Translations under genes and position numbers: made by a program
Shown here: piece after piece, positions 23,949 to 33,646 of the stretch
Position numbering within the stretch: the stretch's first letter is position 1
Layout of the letters: each line of letters begins with the position of its first letter
Source: DATARH01 sp963778385
GTDB taxonomy: Bacteria; Pseudomonadota; Alphaproteobacteria; ATCC43930; CGMCC-115725
NCBI GenBank assembly: GCA_963778385.1
Contig: CAVZUA010000052.1
Span: forward strand, 17,244 to 81,243
Length of the DNA stretch: 64,000 bases
Direction: 5' to 3'
Notes under the pieces: model-generated
The model's input: only the letters and a program-made list of their open reading frames with translations
Databases searched by the model: none
What the model was told of the DNA's origin: nothing

Positions 23949-26018
23949 ATGAACATGCCGACCGGGACGATCGACGAGATTTGTGTCAACACGATTCGTA
24001 CGCTCTGCATCGACGCGGTGCAGCAGGCGAATTCAGGCCACCCCGGCACGCCGATGGCGATGGCGCCGGTGGTCTACACGCTGTGGCAGGATCTCCTGCG
24101 CTTCGACCCCAAGGACCCGATCTGGCCGAACCGTGACCGCTTTGTGCTGTCGTCGGGCCATGCCTCGACCTTGCTCTATTCGATTCTTCATCTGACCGGC
24201 GTCACTTCGGTCGACGAGAAATACGAGCGGCTCGGCACGCCGACCGTCACGCTCGACGACCTGAAGAAATTCCGTCAGCTCGACAGCAAATGTCCGGGCC
24301 ACCCCGAATATCACTGGACCTCGGGGGTCGAAACCACGACCGGGCCGCTGGGGCAGGGGATCGCGACCAGTGTCGGCATGGCGATCGGCGCAAATTGGCT
24401 CGCTAGCCATTTCAACCGGCCGGATTTCAACCTTTTCGACTACCGGATCTACGCGCTGTGCGGCGACGGCTGCATGATGGAAGGCGTGGCGAGCGAGGCG
24501 GCGTCACTCGCCGGCCACCTCAAACTCGGCAACCTCTGTTGGATCTACGACAGCAATCACATCACGATCGAAGGCAACACCTCGCTCGCCTTTACCGAGG
24601 ACGTGGGCGGCCGGTTCATGGCCTATGGCTGGAACGTGGTGCGGGTCAGCGACGCGAACGACCGCGAGCGCATTGCCCATGCGTTCGAGACCGCCAAGAA
24701 GACGACCGATCGGCCGACGCTGATCATCGTCGAGAGCCATATCGGCTACGGCGCGCCGCACAAGCAGGACACCTCCGGTGTGCATGGCGAGCCGCTCGGC
24801 GCCGAGGAGGTCAAGCTCACCAAGCGCGCCTATGGCTGGCCCGAAGACGCACAATTCCTCGTGCCGGACGTTGTTTACCAACATTTTGCTGGTGGCATCG
24901 GCGAGCGCGGGGCAAAGCTCCGCGGCGACTGGGAGGTGCTGTTCGGCCAATACAAGGCAGCGCATCCCGACCTGGCCAAGCAATGCGAGGCGATGCAGGC
25001 ACGCGAACTGCCCCAAGGCTGGGACAAGGACATCCCGGTGTTCCCGGCCGATCCGAAAGGCATCGCGAGCCGTGATTCGTCGGGCCAGGTGCTCAACAAG
25101 ATCGCGCCGAACTTGCCCTGGCTCGTGGGCGGCGCGGCCGATTTGGCGCCGTCGACCAAAACGCGCCTGACATTCGACGGCGCGGGCGACATGCAGGCCG
25201 AGAACCATGCCGGCCGCAATATGCATTTCGGCATTCGCGAATTCGCGATGGCCGCGGTCTGCAACGGCCTCGCACTCAGCAAGATCCGCTCATACGGCTC
25301 CGGCTTCATGATCTTCTCCGATTACTGCAAGCCGGCGCTCCGGCTCAGTGCGATCATGGAGTTGCCGATCGTCTACGTGTTCACCCACGATTCGATCGGC
25401 GTCGGAGAGGACGGCCCGACGCACCAGCCGATCGAACAGTTGATCGGCCTGCGCGCGATCCCCGGCCTCATCACCTTCCGCCCGGGCGACGCCAACGAGG
25501 TCGCTGAGGCCTGGCGCTACGCGCTCACCCACAAGCACCAGCCGGTCTGCATCATCTGCAGCCGCCAGAACCTGGCGACGCTCGACCGCGGCAAATACGC
25601 CGCGGCCAGCGGACTGGCGAAGGGCGCTTATGTGCTGGCCTGCGCCGCGCCCGACGGCAAGCCCGATGTGGTCCTGATGGCGACCGGCAGCGAAGTACAA
25701 CTTGTCGTCGAGGTCTACGAAAAACTGGTTGCCGAGGGGGCCAGAGCCCGAGTCGTCAGCATGCCGTCCTGGGAAGTGTTCGAGCAGCAGGACCAGGCCT
25801 ATCGTGATTCGGTGCTGCCGCCGAATTGTCGCGGCCGCGTCGCGGTCGAGCAGGCGTCGACAATGGGCTGGGCGCGCTACACCGGCTTCGACGGCGCGAT
25901 CATCGGCATGCACACCTTCGGCGCCTCGGCGCCGCTCAAGGAGCTGGTTGTGAAGTTCGGCTTTACCCCAGACAACGTATACGCGGCTGCCAAGGCGCAG
26001 CTTGCCCGCAAGGAGTAA
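23949..26018 (+). CDS. tkt: Transketolase
   Basis: 689 residues, thiamine-diphosphate enzyme of the non-oxidative pentose phosphate pathway. It moves two-carbon units between xylulose-5-phosphate and ribose-5-phosphate or erythrose-4-phosphate. Visible are the substrate His in NSGHPGTPMAMAP, the ThDP motif GDGCMMEGVASEAASLAGHL ending near N, GYGAPHKQDTSGVHG and the C-terminal THDSIGVGEDGPTHQPIEQL. It is the first gene of the operon tkt, tal-pgi, gnd, zwf, rpe, pgl, rpiA. A GAGAGGCAA lies before ATG 23949. Confidence 0.97.
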   Translation: MNMPTGTIDEICVNTIRTLCIDAVQQANSGHPGTPMAMAPVVYTLWQDLLRFDPKDPIWPNRDRFVLSSGHASTLLYSILHLTGVTSVDEKYERLGTPTVTLDDLKKFRQLDSKCPGHPEYHWTSGVETTTGPLGQGIATSVGMAIGANWLASHFNRPDFNLFDYRIYALCGDGCMMEGVASEAASLAGHLKLGNLCWIYDSNHITIEGNTSLAFTEDVGGRFMAYGWNVVRVSDANDRERIAHAFETAKKTTDRPTLIIVESHIGYGAPHKQDTSGVHGEPLGAEEVKLTKRAYGWPEDAQFLVPDVVYQHFAGGIGERGAKLRGDWEVLFGQYKAAHPDLAKQCEAMQARELPQGWDKDIPVFPADPKGIASRDSSGQVLNKIAPNLPWLVGGAADLAPSTKTRLTFDGAGDMQAENHAGRNMHFGIREFAMAAVCNGLALSKIRSYGSGFMIFSDYCKPALRLSAIMELPIVYVFTHDSIGVGEDGPTHQPIEQLIGLRAIPGLITFRPGDANEVAEAWRYALTHKHQPVCIICSRQNLATLDRGKYAAASGLAKGAYVLACAAPDGKPDVVLMATGSEVQLVVEVYEKLVAEGARARVVSMPSWEVFEQQDQAYRDSVLPPNCRGRVAVEQASTMGWARYTGFDGAIIGMHTFGASAPLKELVVKFGFTPDNVYAAAKAQLARKE

Positions 26019-26024
26019 AAAGCG

Positions 26025-28874
26025 ATGGCTAGTCGTCTGGCGTCACTCAACGACTATGGACAATCGGCCTGGTTCGATTTTGTCAGCCGGGATCTGCTGC
26101 GCTCCGGCCAGCTGACCCAGATGATCCGGGATGACGCGCTGAAGGGCGTCACCTCGAACCCGTCGATCTTTGAAAAGGCGATCGGCCACGGCGAGGATTA
26201 CGACGAGCTGATCCGCCAGGCGGAAGCCGCGGGCGATGTCGACCCCGGCGCCCTGTTCGAGGGCCTCGCGGTCCACGACATCCAGGAAGGCGCCGACCAG
26301 ATGCGCTCGGTCTACCAGCAGACCCAGGGCCGCGACGGCTATATCAGCCTCGAAGTGTCGCCCTACCTGGCGATGCAGACGCATGAGACGATCGAGGAGG
26401 CCCGCCGCCTGTGGCGCGAGGTCAACCGACCGAACCTGATGGTCAAGATCCCGGGCACTAAACCGGGTATCCCGGCGATCCGCCAGATGATCAGTGAGGG
26501 CGTCAACATCAACGTGACGCTGCTGTTCTCGGCCGATGTCTATGCCGAGGTCGCCGAGGCCTATATCTCCGGCCTCGAAGAGTTCGTCGCCAAGGGCGGT
26601 GATCCGCACCGCGTGGCCAGCGTCGCCAGCTTCTTCATCAGCCGCATCGACTCGCTGATCGACAGCCAAATCGACAAGAAGATCGCGGCGACGAGCGACG
26701 CAGCCGAAAAGTCGCGGCTCGACGGGATGAAGGGCAAGGCGGCGATCGCCAATGCCAAGATCACCTACCAGCTCTACAAAGAGATCTATTCGAGCCCGCG
26801 CTGGCAGCGCCTCGCGCAGAAGGGCGCGCAGACCCAGCGCCTGCTATGGGCCAGCACCGGCACCAAGAACCCGAAATACAGCGACGTGCTCTATGTCGAG
26901 GAGCTGATCGGCGCCGACACGGTCAACACGATGCCGCCGGGGACGATGGACGCGTTCCGCGACCACGGCAAGGCGCGCGCCAGCCTTGAGGAAGGCGTGG
27001 ACGAGGCGAAGGCGGTGATGGCGGCGTTGCCGTCGGCTGGCGTGTCGATGGCGGATGTCACCAAGCAACTCGTCGTCGACGCGGTTGGCCTCTTTGCCGA
27101 TGCCGCCGACCAGCTTTACGCGTCGGTGCAGAAGAAGCGTCAGATGGTGCTCGGCAACAAGCTCAACACGATGAGCTGCAAGCTGCCGGCCGATATCGAC
27201 GCCGATTTCAAGGCGGCGGTCGAGGATTGGCGCAAAAACGGCAAGGTTCGCCGGCTGTGGGCGGGCGACGCCTCGCTGTGGACCGAGGCCGACGAAGCCA
27301 ATTGGGTGGGCTGGCTCAACATTGTCAGCGACCAGTTGAAGGAAGTCGCGCACCACGACGCGCTTGCCAAAGACGTGCAGGACGGCAAGTTCAAGGACAT
27401 GCTGCTGCTCGGCATGGGCGGCTCGAGCCTCGGCCCCGAGGTGTTCGCGGAGACCTTCGGGTCGAAGCCGGGCTTTCCGAAGTTGCATGTGCTCGATTCG
27501 ACCGATCCGGCGCAGGTCAAGCGCTTCGAAAACGCCGTCGACCTCAAGAGCTGCCTCTTCCTCGTGTCGAGCAAGTCGGGCAGCACCTTGGAGCCCAACA
27601 TCTTCAAGGCCTATTTCTATGAAAAGGCCAAGGAGGCCGTCGGCGAGGCGGAAGCGCCAAAGCGCTTCCTGGCGGTCACCGACCCCGGCTCGACGGTCGA
27701 GAAGATGGCGCGCGAGACCGGCTTCCGGCACGTCTTCCACGGGCTGAAGACCATCGGCGGGCGTTATTCCGTGCTGTCGAATTTCGGCATGGTGCCGGCG
27801 ACCGCGACCGGCATCCCGCCCAAGCAGTTCTTCGACACGACGATGGAGATGGTGCGCTCCTGCGCACCGAGCTCGCCCCCGGCAGAAAACCCGGGCGTAA
27901 TCCTCGGTGCGATCATGGGCGTCTGCCAGCGCAAGGGCCGCGACAAGGTCACCATTCTGGCCTCGAAGGGCATCGCTGATTTTGGTGCGTGGCTCGAACA
28001 GCTGCTCGCCGAGTCGACCGGCAAGATCGGCAAGGGCATCGTCCCGGTCGACGCCGAGACCGCCGGGCCACCGTCGGCCTATGGCAATGACCGGCTCTTC
28101 GCCTACACGCGTCTCGCCTCGGACAAGGACGAGGAGCAGGACAAGGCGGTTGCCGCCCTGGAAGCGGCCGGCCAGCCCGTTGTTCGCATCATCGTTCACG
28201 ACCCGATGCAGCTCGGGCAGGAATTCTTCCGCTGGGAGATGGCCACCGCCGTCGCCGGCTCGATCATCGGCATCAACCCGTTTGATCAACCCGATGTCGA
28301 AGCCAGCAAGCTCAAGACCCGCGAGCTGACGACGGCCTACGATCAGACCGGCAAGTTGCCGCCGGAGACACCGTTCGCGTCGTTCGACGGGATCGAATTG
28401 TTCGCCGATCCGCGCAACGAGGGTGAGCTGAAACCCAAGGCGACCAGCCTCGTGGCTGCGCTCAAGGCCCATCTGGATCGCGGCAAGGCAGGCGACTATG
28501 CCGCGATGCTCGCTTATATCGACCGCACGCCGGCGCATATCGAGGCGATGAAGAAGATGCGGCACCAGGTGCGCGACACCAAGAAGCTGGCAACCTGCCT
28601 CGGCTTTGGCCCGCGCTTCCTGCACTCGACCGGCCAGGCCTACAAGGGCGGACCGAACAGCGGCGTATTCCTGCAGATCACCTGCAGCGACCCCGCCGAT
28701 CTGCCGGTGCCGGGCGCCAAATACACCTTTGGCGTCGTCAAGGCAGCGCAGGCACGCGGCGATTTCGACGTACTTGCCGATCGCGGCCGGCGTGCGCTGC
28801 GGGTGCATCTCGCAAATGGCGTCGAGAAGGGCCTGCCCGCTCTCGCCGCCGCGTTGGAACAGGCTTTGAAATAG
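26025..28874 (+). CDS. tal-pgi: Bifunctional transaldolase / glucose-6-phosphate isomerase
   Basis: 949 residues, a fusion. Residues about 1-370 are transaldolase, with GVTSNPSIFEKAI and the Schiff-base Lys141 in LMVKIPGTKPG. Residues about 385-949 are phosphoglucose isomerase, with GMGGSSLGPEVFAETFG, LFLVSSKSGSTLEPN, HVFHGLKTIGGRYSVLSNFG and GPRFLHSTGQAYKGGPNSG. The fusion links sedoheptulose/fructose exchange to the interconversion of fructose-6- and glucose-6-phosphate. Such fusions are known in Acetobacteraceae, some methylotrophs and cyanobacteria. AAGGAG lies 7 nt upstream of ATG, in the end of tkt. No separate pgi appears in the window. Confidence 0.95.
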   Translation: MASRLASLNDYGQSAWFDFVSRDLLRSGQLTQMIRDDALKGVTSNPSIFEKAIGHGEDYDELIRQAEAAGDVDPGALFEGLAVHDIQEGADQMRSVYQQTQGRDGYISLEVSPYLAMQTHETIEEARRLWREVNRPNLMVKIPGTKPGIPAIRQMISEGVNINVTLLFSADVYAEVAEAYISGLEEFVAKGGDPHRVASVASFFISRIDSLIDSQIDKKIAATSDAAEKSRLDGMKGKAAIANAKITYQLYKEIYSSPRWQRLAQKGAQTQRLLWASTGTKNPKYSDVLYVEELIGADTVNTMPPGTMDAFRDHGKARASLEEGVDEAKAVMAALPSAGVSMADVTKQLVVDAVGLFADAADQLYASVQKKRQMVLGNKLNTMSCKLPADIDADFKAAVEDWRKNGKVRRLWAGDASLWTEADEANWVGWLNIVSDQLKEVAHHDALAKDVQDGKFKDMLLLGMGGSSLGPEVFAETFGSKPGFPKLHVLDSTDPAQVKRFENAVDLKSCLFLVSSKSGSTLEPNIFKAYFYEKAKEAVGEAEAPKRFLAVTDPGSTVEKMARETGFRHVFHGLKTIGGRYSVLSNFGMVPATATGIPPKQFFDTTMEMVRSCAPSSPPAENPGVILGAIMGVCQRKGRDKVTILASKGIADFGAWLEQLLAESTGKIGKGIVPVDAETAGPPSAYGNDRLFAYTRLASDKDEEQDKAVAALEAAGQPVVRIIVHDPMQLGQEFFRWEMATAVAGSIIGINPFDQPDVEASKLKTRELTTAYDQTGKLPPETPFASFDGIELFADPRNEGELKPKATSLVAALKAHLDRGKAGDYAAMLAYIDRTPAHIEAMKKMRHQVRDTKKLATCLGFGPRFLHSTGQAYKGGPNSGVFLQITCSDPADLPVPGAKYTFGVVKAAQARGDFDVLADRGRRALRVHLANGVEKGLPALAAALEQALK

Positions 28875-28905
28875 CGGCCGACAGGAAAAATAGGAGAGAT
28901 CAGCG

Positions 28906-29910
28906 ATGCAGCTAGGAATGATCGGACTTGGCCGCATGGGCGGCAACATCGTCCGCCGGTTGATGCGGAACGGCCACACCTGCGTCGTCTACGACCGCAG
29001 CACCGAGGCGGTCAGCGCGCTGACCGGCGAGGGCGCAACCGGCAGCTCCGGTCTTGCGGACTTCGTCGGCAAACTGAGCGCGCCAAAAGTGGTGTGGGTG
29101 ATGCTGCCTTCCGGCAAGATCACGCACGACACGATCGTCGAGCTGAGCGGTCTGCTCGGCAAGGGCGACATCCTGATCGACGGCGGCAACTCCAAGTTCC
29201 TCGACGACATCGCGCACGCCGAATTGCTGGCGCCCAAGGGCATCACCTTTGTCGATGTCGGCACCAGCGGCGGCGTCTGGGGTCTGGAGCGGGGCTATTG
29301 CATGATGATCGGCGGCACTGACGAGGCCGTCCGCCATCTCGACCCGATCTTGGGCTGCCTGGCGCCGGGCGCGGGCACGATCGAAAAGACCCCAGGCCGC
29401 GAGGGCCGCGACCCGCGGGTCGCGAACGGCTACATTCATGCCGGCCCGGCCGGCGCGGGCCATTTCGCAAAGATGGTCCACAACGGCATGGAATACGGGA
29501 TCATGCAGGCCTATGCCGAGGGCTTTGACATCCTGAAGGGAGCATCGCAGTCATTCATCCCAGAGAACCGGCGCTATAAGTTCAACCTGGCCGACCTCGC
29601 CGAGGTCTGGCGTCGCGGCAGCGTCATCGCCTCATGGTTGCTCGACCTGACCGCGATCGCACTGGCCGAAGACGAGTCGCTCTCGGAGTTTTCGGGTTAC
29701 GTCCAGGATTCGGGTGAGGGCCGCTGGACGATCGAAGCGGCTATCGAGGAAGCGGTGCCCGCCGATGTATTGACGGCGTCGCTCTACACTCGGTTCCGCT
29801 CGCGCCAGGAACACACCTACGCCGAGAAGATCCTGTCGGCGATGCGCAAGCAGTTTGGTGGACACACCGAGCAGATGGCGCACGAGGCGCACGGAAGCGA
29901 GCATCACTGA
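28906..29910 (+). CDS. gnd: 6-phosphogluconate dehydrogenase, decarboxylating (short form)
   Basis: 334 residues, the short GndA/YqeC class (about 300-335 residues) rather than the 470-residue E. coli type. The Rossmann motif MQLGMIGLGRMGGNIVRRLM, GGNSKFLDDIAHA, the substrate motif VGTSGGVWGLERGYCMMIGG and GPAGAGHFAKMVHNGMEYG (catalytic Lys) are visible. It converts 6-phosphogluconate to ribulose-5-phosphate and CO2; the short class often prefers NAD. GGAGAG precedes ATG. Confidence 0.95.
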   Translation: MQLGMIGLGRMGGNIVRRLMRNGHTCVVYDRSTEAVSALTGEGATGSSGLADFVGKLSAPKVVWVMLPSGKITHDTIVELSGLLGKGDILIDGGNSKFLDDIAHAELLAPKGITFVDVGTSGGVWGLERGYCMMIGGTDEAVRHLDPILGCLAPGAGTIEKTPGREGRDPRVANGYIHAGPAGAGHFAKMVHNGMEYGIMQAYAEGFDILKGASQSFIPENRRYKFNLADLAEVWRRGSVIASWLLDLTAIALAEDESLSEFSGYVQDSGEGRWTIEAAIEEAVPADVLTASLYTRFRSRQEHTYAEKILSAMRKQFGGHTEQMAHEAHGSEHH

Positions 29911-29950
29911 GACCGGCACGTTCCCGAGGCGCAATTGACGAGGCCGACTA

Positions 29951-31498
29951 ATGGTTGACCCGAACGGAGCACCGGTGCGCGGCGGCAAGGCGCCGCCCTG
30001 CACCGTCGTCATCTTTGGCGCGACCGGCGATCTGACGGCGCGCCTGTTGATGCCGGCAATCTACAATCTGTCGCGCACTGGGCTGCTGAGCGAAAACTTC
30101 GCGGTGATCGGCGTCGGCCGCTCGCCGGAGACCGACGATACCTTCCGCGATGACCTCACCAAGGACATCCAGCATTTCGCCACCGGCGGCGGCGAGGGCT
30201 CATCGAACAACGCGTTTGACGCCAAGGCCTGGGACTTTATCGCCAGCCGCATGAGCTACATGTCGGGCGACGTGACCAAGCCTGAACTCTATGGGGATCT
30301 GAAGAAGAAGCTTGCCGAGATCGGCCAGAGCCATGGCACGCAGGGCAATGTGCTGTTCTATCTCGCGGTCGCGTCCAGCCTGTTTGGTCCGATCATCGAC
30401 CAGCTCGGCGCCTCCGGCCTCGCCAAGGAGGAGAACGGTTCGTGGCGCCGGGTCATCATCGAGAAGCCGTTCGGCACCGATCTGCCGTCGGCGAAGGCGC
30501 TGAACGAACGCGTGCTCAAGGTACTCGACGAGTCGCAGGTCTATCGGATGGATCATTTCCTCGGCAAGGAAACGGTCCAGAACATCATGGCGCTGCGCTT
30601 CGCCAACGGCATCTTCGAGCCGTTGTGGAACCGCGACCATATCGACCACGTGCAGATCACAGTCGCCGAGACCGTCAGCGTCGAGCACCGCGCGGCGTTC
30701 TATGAGCAGACCGGTGCGATGCGCGACATGGTTCCAAACCATGTCTTCCAGCTCGTCAGCCTGACCGCGATGGAGCCGCCCAACTCGTTCGATCCAGACG
30801 CGGTACGGACCGAAAAGACCAAGGCTCTGCAAGCGATCGCGCCGTTCGACGACGGCGACCTGATCCGCAACGTGGTACGCGGTCAGTACGGCGCGGGCTC
30901 CGTCAAGGGGCAGCAGATTGCCGCCTACCGCAATGCCGAGGGCGTCGCGCCCGACAGCATGACCGAGACGTTTATCGCGATGCGCCTCAGCATCGACACC
31001 TGGCGCTGGGCTGGCGTGCCGTTCTATCTCCGCACCGGGAAGTCGATGGCGCGGCGTACCACCGAGATCGCGATCCAGTTCAAGGGCGCGCCGCTGGCGC
31101 TGTTCCGCGACACGCCGGTCGACGCTATCGCGCCCAATGTCCTCGCTTTGCAGATTCAGCCGGACGAGGGCGTTTCGCTGCAATTCAGCGCCAAGCAGCC
31201 GGGGCCGGAAATCCGCCTCGGCGGCGTGAAGATGGATTTCCATTACCGCGACTACTTCAACACGGCGCCGGCGACCGGCTATGAGACGCTGGTCTATGAC
31301 TGCATGATCGGCGACCCGACGCTGTTCCAGCGCGCCGATTCGGTCGAGGCGGGGTGGAGCGTGGTGCAACCGATCTTCGACCTGTGGAAGAACGACCGGA
31401 GCGCGCCGCTCGAATTCTACCCCGCCGGCAGCGCCGGTCCGGAAGGCGCCGACCAGCTGCTGTGGCGCAGCGGCCGTGCCTGGCGGCCGATCGACTGA
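29951..31498 (+). CDS. zwf: Glucose-6-phosphate 1-dehydrogenase
   Basis: 515 residues. The coenzyme motif FGATGDLTARLLMPAIYNLS and the active-site motif YRMDHFLGKETVQN (His and Lys) are clear, as are EKPFGTDLPSAKALN and PNHVFQLVSLTAMEPP. It oxidises glucose-6-phosphate to 6-phosphogluconolactone, producing NADPH. It sits between gnd and rpe in the operon; the lactonase is encoded two genes later. Confidence 0.97.
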   Translation: MVDPNGAPVRGGKAPPCTVVIFGATGDLTARLLMPAIYNLSRTGLLSENFAVIGVGRSPETDDTFRDDLTKDIQHFATGGGEGSSNNAFDAKAWDFIASRMSYMSGDVTKPELYGDLKKKLAEIGQSHGTQGNVLFYLAVASSLFGPIIDQLGASGLAKEENGSWRRVIIEKPFGTDLPSAKALNERVLKVLDESQVYRMDHFLGKETVQNIMALRFANGIFEPLWNRDHIDHVQITVAETVSVEHRAAFYEQTGAMRDMVPNHVFQLVSLTAMEPPNSFDPDAVRTEKTKALQAIAPFDDGDLIRNVVRGQYGAGSVKGQQIAAYRNAEGVAPDSMTETFIAMRLSIDTWRWAGVPFYLRTGKSMARRTTEIAIQFKGAPLALFRDTPVDAIAPNVLALQIQPDEGVSLQFSAKQPGPEIRLGGVKMDFHYRDYFNTAPATGYETLVYDCMIGDPTLFQRADSVEAGWSVVQPIFDLWKNDRSAPLEFYPAGSAGPEGADQLLWRSGRAWRPID

Positions 31499-31509
31499 GC
31501 CGGCTGCCC

Positions 31510-32187
31510 ATGGTCCGCTCGATCTTCGTCGCGCCGTCGATCCTCTCCGCCGATTTCGCGCGCCTCGGCGACGAGGTGCGCGCGGCCGATGCGGCGGGCG
31601 GCGACTGGATCCATGTCGATGTGATGGACGGGCGCTTCGTGCCCAATCTGACGATCGGCCCGATCGTCGTCTCATGCCTGCGCAAGGCGACGCAAAAGCC
31701 GCTCGACGTGCATCTGATGATGGTCGAGCCGGAGCGCTACCTCGACGATTTCGCCGAGGCCGGCGCGGATCATCTGCTGGTCCATTGCGAGGCGAGCGCG
31801 ACAATCCATCTCCACCGCACGCTGTCGCACATCCGCACGCTGGGCAAGCGGCCCGGCGTGGTGCTCAACCCCGGCACCTCGCTCAGCCAGATCGAATACG
31901 TGCTCGATCTCGTCGATATCGTGCTGATCATGACGGTCAATCCCGGCTTTGGCGGGCAGAAATTCATTGCCTCGATGGTGCCGAAGATCGCCGCGCTGCA
32001 TGAGACGTGCGAGAGGCGTGGGCTCGACGTGACGATCGAGGTCGATGGCGGGTTGAGCGGCGACAACGCCTGGCGGGTGATCGATGCCGGTGCGAGGGCG
32101 ATCGTCGCGGGGTCGGCGGTGTTCCACGCACCGGATTATGCGCAGGCGATCGCCGCGATCCGCAGCTCGACCGCGCCGGGACGCTAG
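31510..32187 (+). CDS. rpe: Ribulose-phosphate 3-epimerase
   Basis: 225 residues, TIM barrel. It interconverts ribulose-5- and xylulose-5-phosphate. VAPSILSADFARLGDEVRAA, the metal ligands in WIHVDVMDGRFVPNLTIGP, DVHLMMVEPERYLDDF, MTVNPGFGGQKFI and IEVDGGLSGDNA are all present. ATG 31510 is 12 nt after zwf; longer frames overlap zwf. Confidence 0.97.
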   Translation: MVRSIFVAPSILSADFARLGDEVRAADAAGGDWIHVDVMDGRFVPNLTIGPIVVSCLRKATQKPLDVHLMMVEPERYLDDFAEAGADHLLVHCEASATIHLHRTLSHIRTLGKRPGVVLNPGTSLSQIEYVLDLVDIVLIMTVNPGFGGQKFIASMVPKIAALHETCERRGLDVTIEVDGGLSGDNAWRVIDAGARAIVAGSAVFHAPDYAQAIAAIRSSTAPGR

Positions 32188-32190
32188 GCG

Positions 32191-32922
32191 ATGACCGAGC
32201 GACCGCGCATCGATGTCTCCGCCGATTTCGAGAGCTTGGCGCATCGCGTCGCGCTCTGGCTCACCGATCTCGCCTGCGCGACGCCGGGTCGCTTTTCCGT
32301 CGCGCTGTCCGGCGGCTCGACCCCGAAGCGGCTCTACCAGCTGCTCGCCGCCGCGCCGTTGCGCGAGGCGATGCCGTGGGAGCGGGTGCATCTGTTCTTT
32401 GGCGATGACCGCTTTGTCGCGGCCGATGACCCGAACAGCAATTTCGGTATGGCGCGCGAGGCGATGATCGCCCATGTGCCGGTCCCGCCGGAAAACGTGC
32501 ACGGCATCCCGACCAACGGTACACCGGCCGATGGCGCGCGGCAGTATGAGGCGACGCTCAAGCAATTCTACGGCGCCGACCGGCTCGACCCGGCGCGGCC
32601 GTTGTTTGATGTCGTGCTGCTCGGCATGGGACCGGACGGCCACACCGCTTCGTTGTTTCCCGGCAAGCCGGCGCTGGACGAAAAACAGCGCTGGGCGGTC
32701 GAAGTGCCGGAGCCGGGGCTGACCCCGTTTGTGCCGCGCGTCACGCTGACCTACCCGGCGTTGCACAGCGCGCGATCGGTCGCCTTTGTCGCCGCCGGTG
32801 CCGACAAGACGGCGATGATGCGTCGCGTTCTGTCCGGCGAGCAGGCTTTGCCCTCGGCGCGGGTCGCGCCTGTCGGCGAGCTGGTCTGGTTTATCGATCG
32901 GGCAGCACGCGGGGAGGGGTGA
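32191..32922 (+). CDS. pgl: 6-phosphogluconolactonase
   Basis: 243 residues, DevB/SOL type. VALSGGSTPKRLYQLLAA, HLFFGDDRFVAADDPNSNFG and the LLGMGPDGHTASLFPG motif (catalytic His) mark the family. It hydrolyses 6-phosphogluconolactone made by Zwf. It starts 3 nt after rpe and ends 3 nt before rpiA, so it is translationally tight within the operon. Confidence 0.95.
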   Translation: MTERPRIDVSADFESLAHRVALWLTDLACATPGRFSVALSGGSTPKRLYQLLAAAPLREAMPWERVHLFFGDDRFVAADDPNSNFGMAREAMIAHVPVPPENVHGIPTNGTPADGARQYEATLKQFYGADRLDPARPLFDVVLLGMGPDGHTASLFPGKPALDEKQRWAVEVPEPGLTPFVPRVTLTYPALHSARSVAFVAAGADKTAMMRRVLSGEQALPSARVAPVGELVWFIDRAARGEG

Positions 32923-32925
32923 GCG

Positions 32926-33621
32926 ATGGCGTTGTCCCAACGCGACGAACTCAAGCGCGCCGCGGCCTATCGCGCGATCGAATATGTCGAAGACGGCATG
33001 GTGGTCGGGCTTGGCACCGGCTCGACCGCCTATTTTGTCGTCGAAGGACTGGGCGAACGCGTCAAGCAGGGCCTGAAAATCACCGGCATCCCGACCTCGG
33101 AGCGCACCGCAACGCAAGCCCGCAGCCTCGGTATCCCGCTCGCGACATTCGCCGAGCACCAGCATATCGACCTGACGATCGACGGCGCGGACGAGGTCGA
33201 ACGCGGTTCGCTGAACCTCATCAAGGGCTTGGGCGGCGCGTTGCTGCGGGAGAAGATTGTCGCGGCCTCCAGCAAGCGGCTGGTCATCGTCGTCGACGAG
33301 GAAAAGCTGGTGGACCAGCTCGGCGACCATACGGCGGTGCCGGTCGAGGCGGTGCAGTTCGGCTGGCAGGCGACCGCCGCGCGACTGACCGAGCTCGGTG
33401 CCGAGCCGGTGCTGCGCCATGCGCATGAGGACCATCCGTTCATCACCGATGGCGGCAACTACACGCTCGATTGCCGCTTTGGGCGCATCGCCGACGCCAA
33501 GGCGCTCGAACAGCGGATCATCTCGATTGTCGGCGTGGTCGATTGCGGCCTCTTTATCGGCCGCGCGTCCGCCGTCATCGTCGCCGCGGCCGACGGCGTC
33601 CAGGTCATGAACGTGCCCTGA
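32926..33621 (+). CDS. rpiA: Ribose-5-phosphate isomerase A
   Basis: 231 residues. GLGTGSTAYFVVEGLGERV, TIDGADEVERGSLNLIKGLG, REKIVAASSKRLVIVVDE and FITDGGNYTLDCRFGRI are the signature segments. It converts ribose-5-phosphate to ribulose-5-phosphate. The ATG follows GGGGAGGGGTGAGCG, a strong ribosome site at the pgl stop. With tkt, tal and rpe this completes the non-oxidative branch. Confidence 0.97.
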   Translation: MALSQRDELKRAAAYRAIEYVEDGMVVGLGTGSTAYFVVEGLGERVKQGLKITGIPTSERTATQARSLGIPLATFAEHQHIDLTIDGADEVERGSLNLIKGLGGALLREKIVAASSKRLVIVVDEEKLVDQLGDHTAVPVEAVQFGWQATAARLTELGAEPVLRHAHEDHPFITDGGNYTLDCRFGRIADAKALEQRIISIVGVVDCGLFIGRASAVIVAAADGVQVMNVP

Positions 33622-33646
33622 GACCGGGCTGAAACAGGGGAAGAAA

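Noticed and set aside
26844..28979. 711-codon minus-strand frame
   Set aside because: Antisense of tal-pgi; no recognisable domain.
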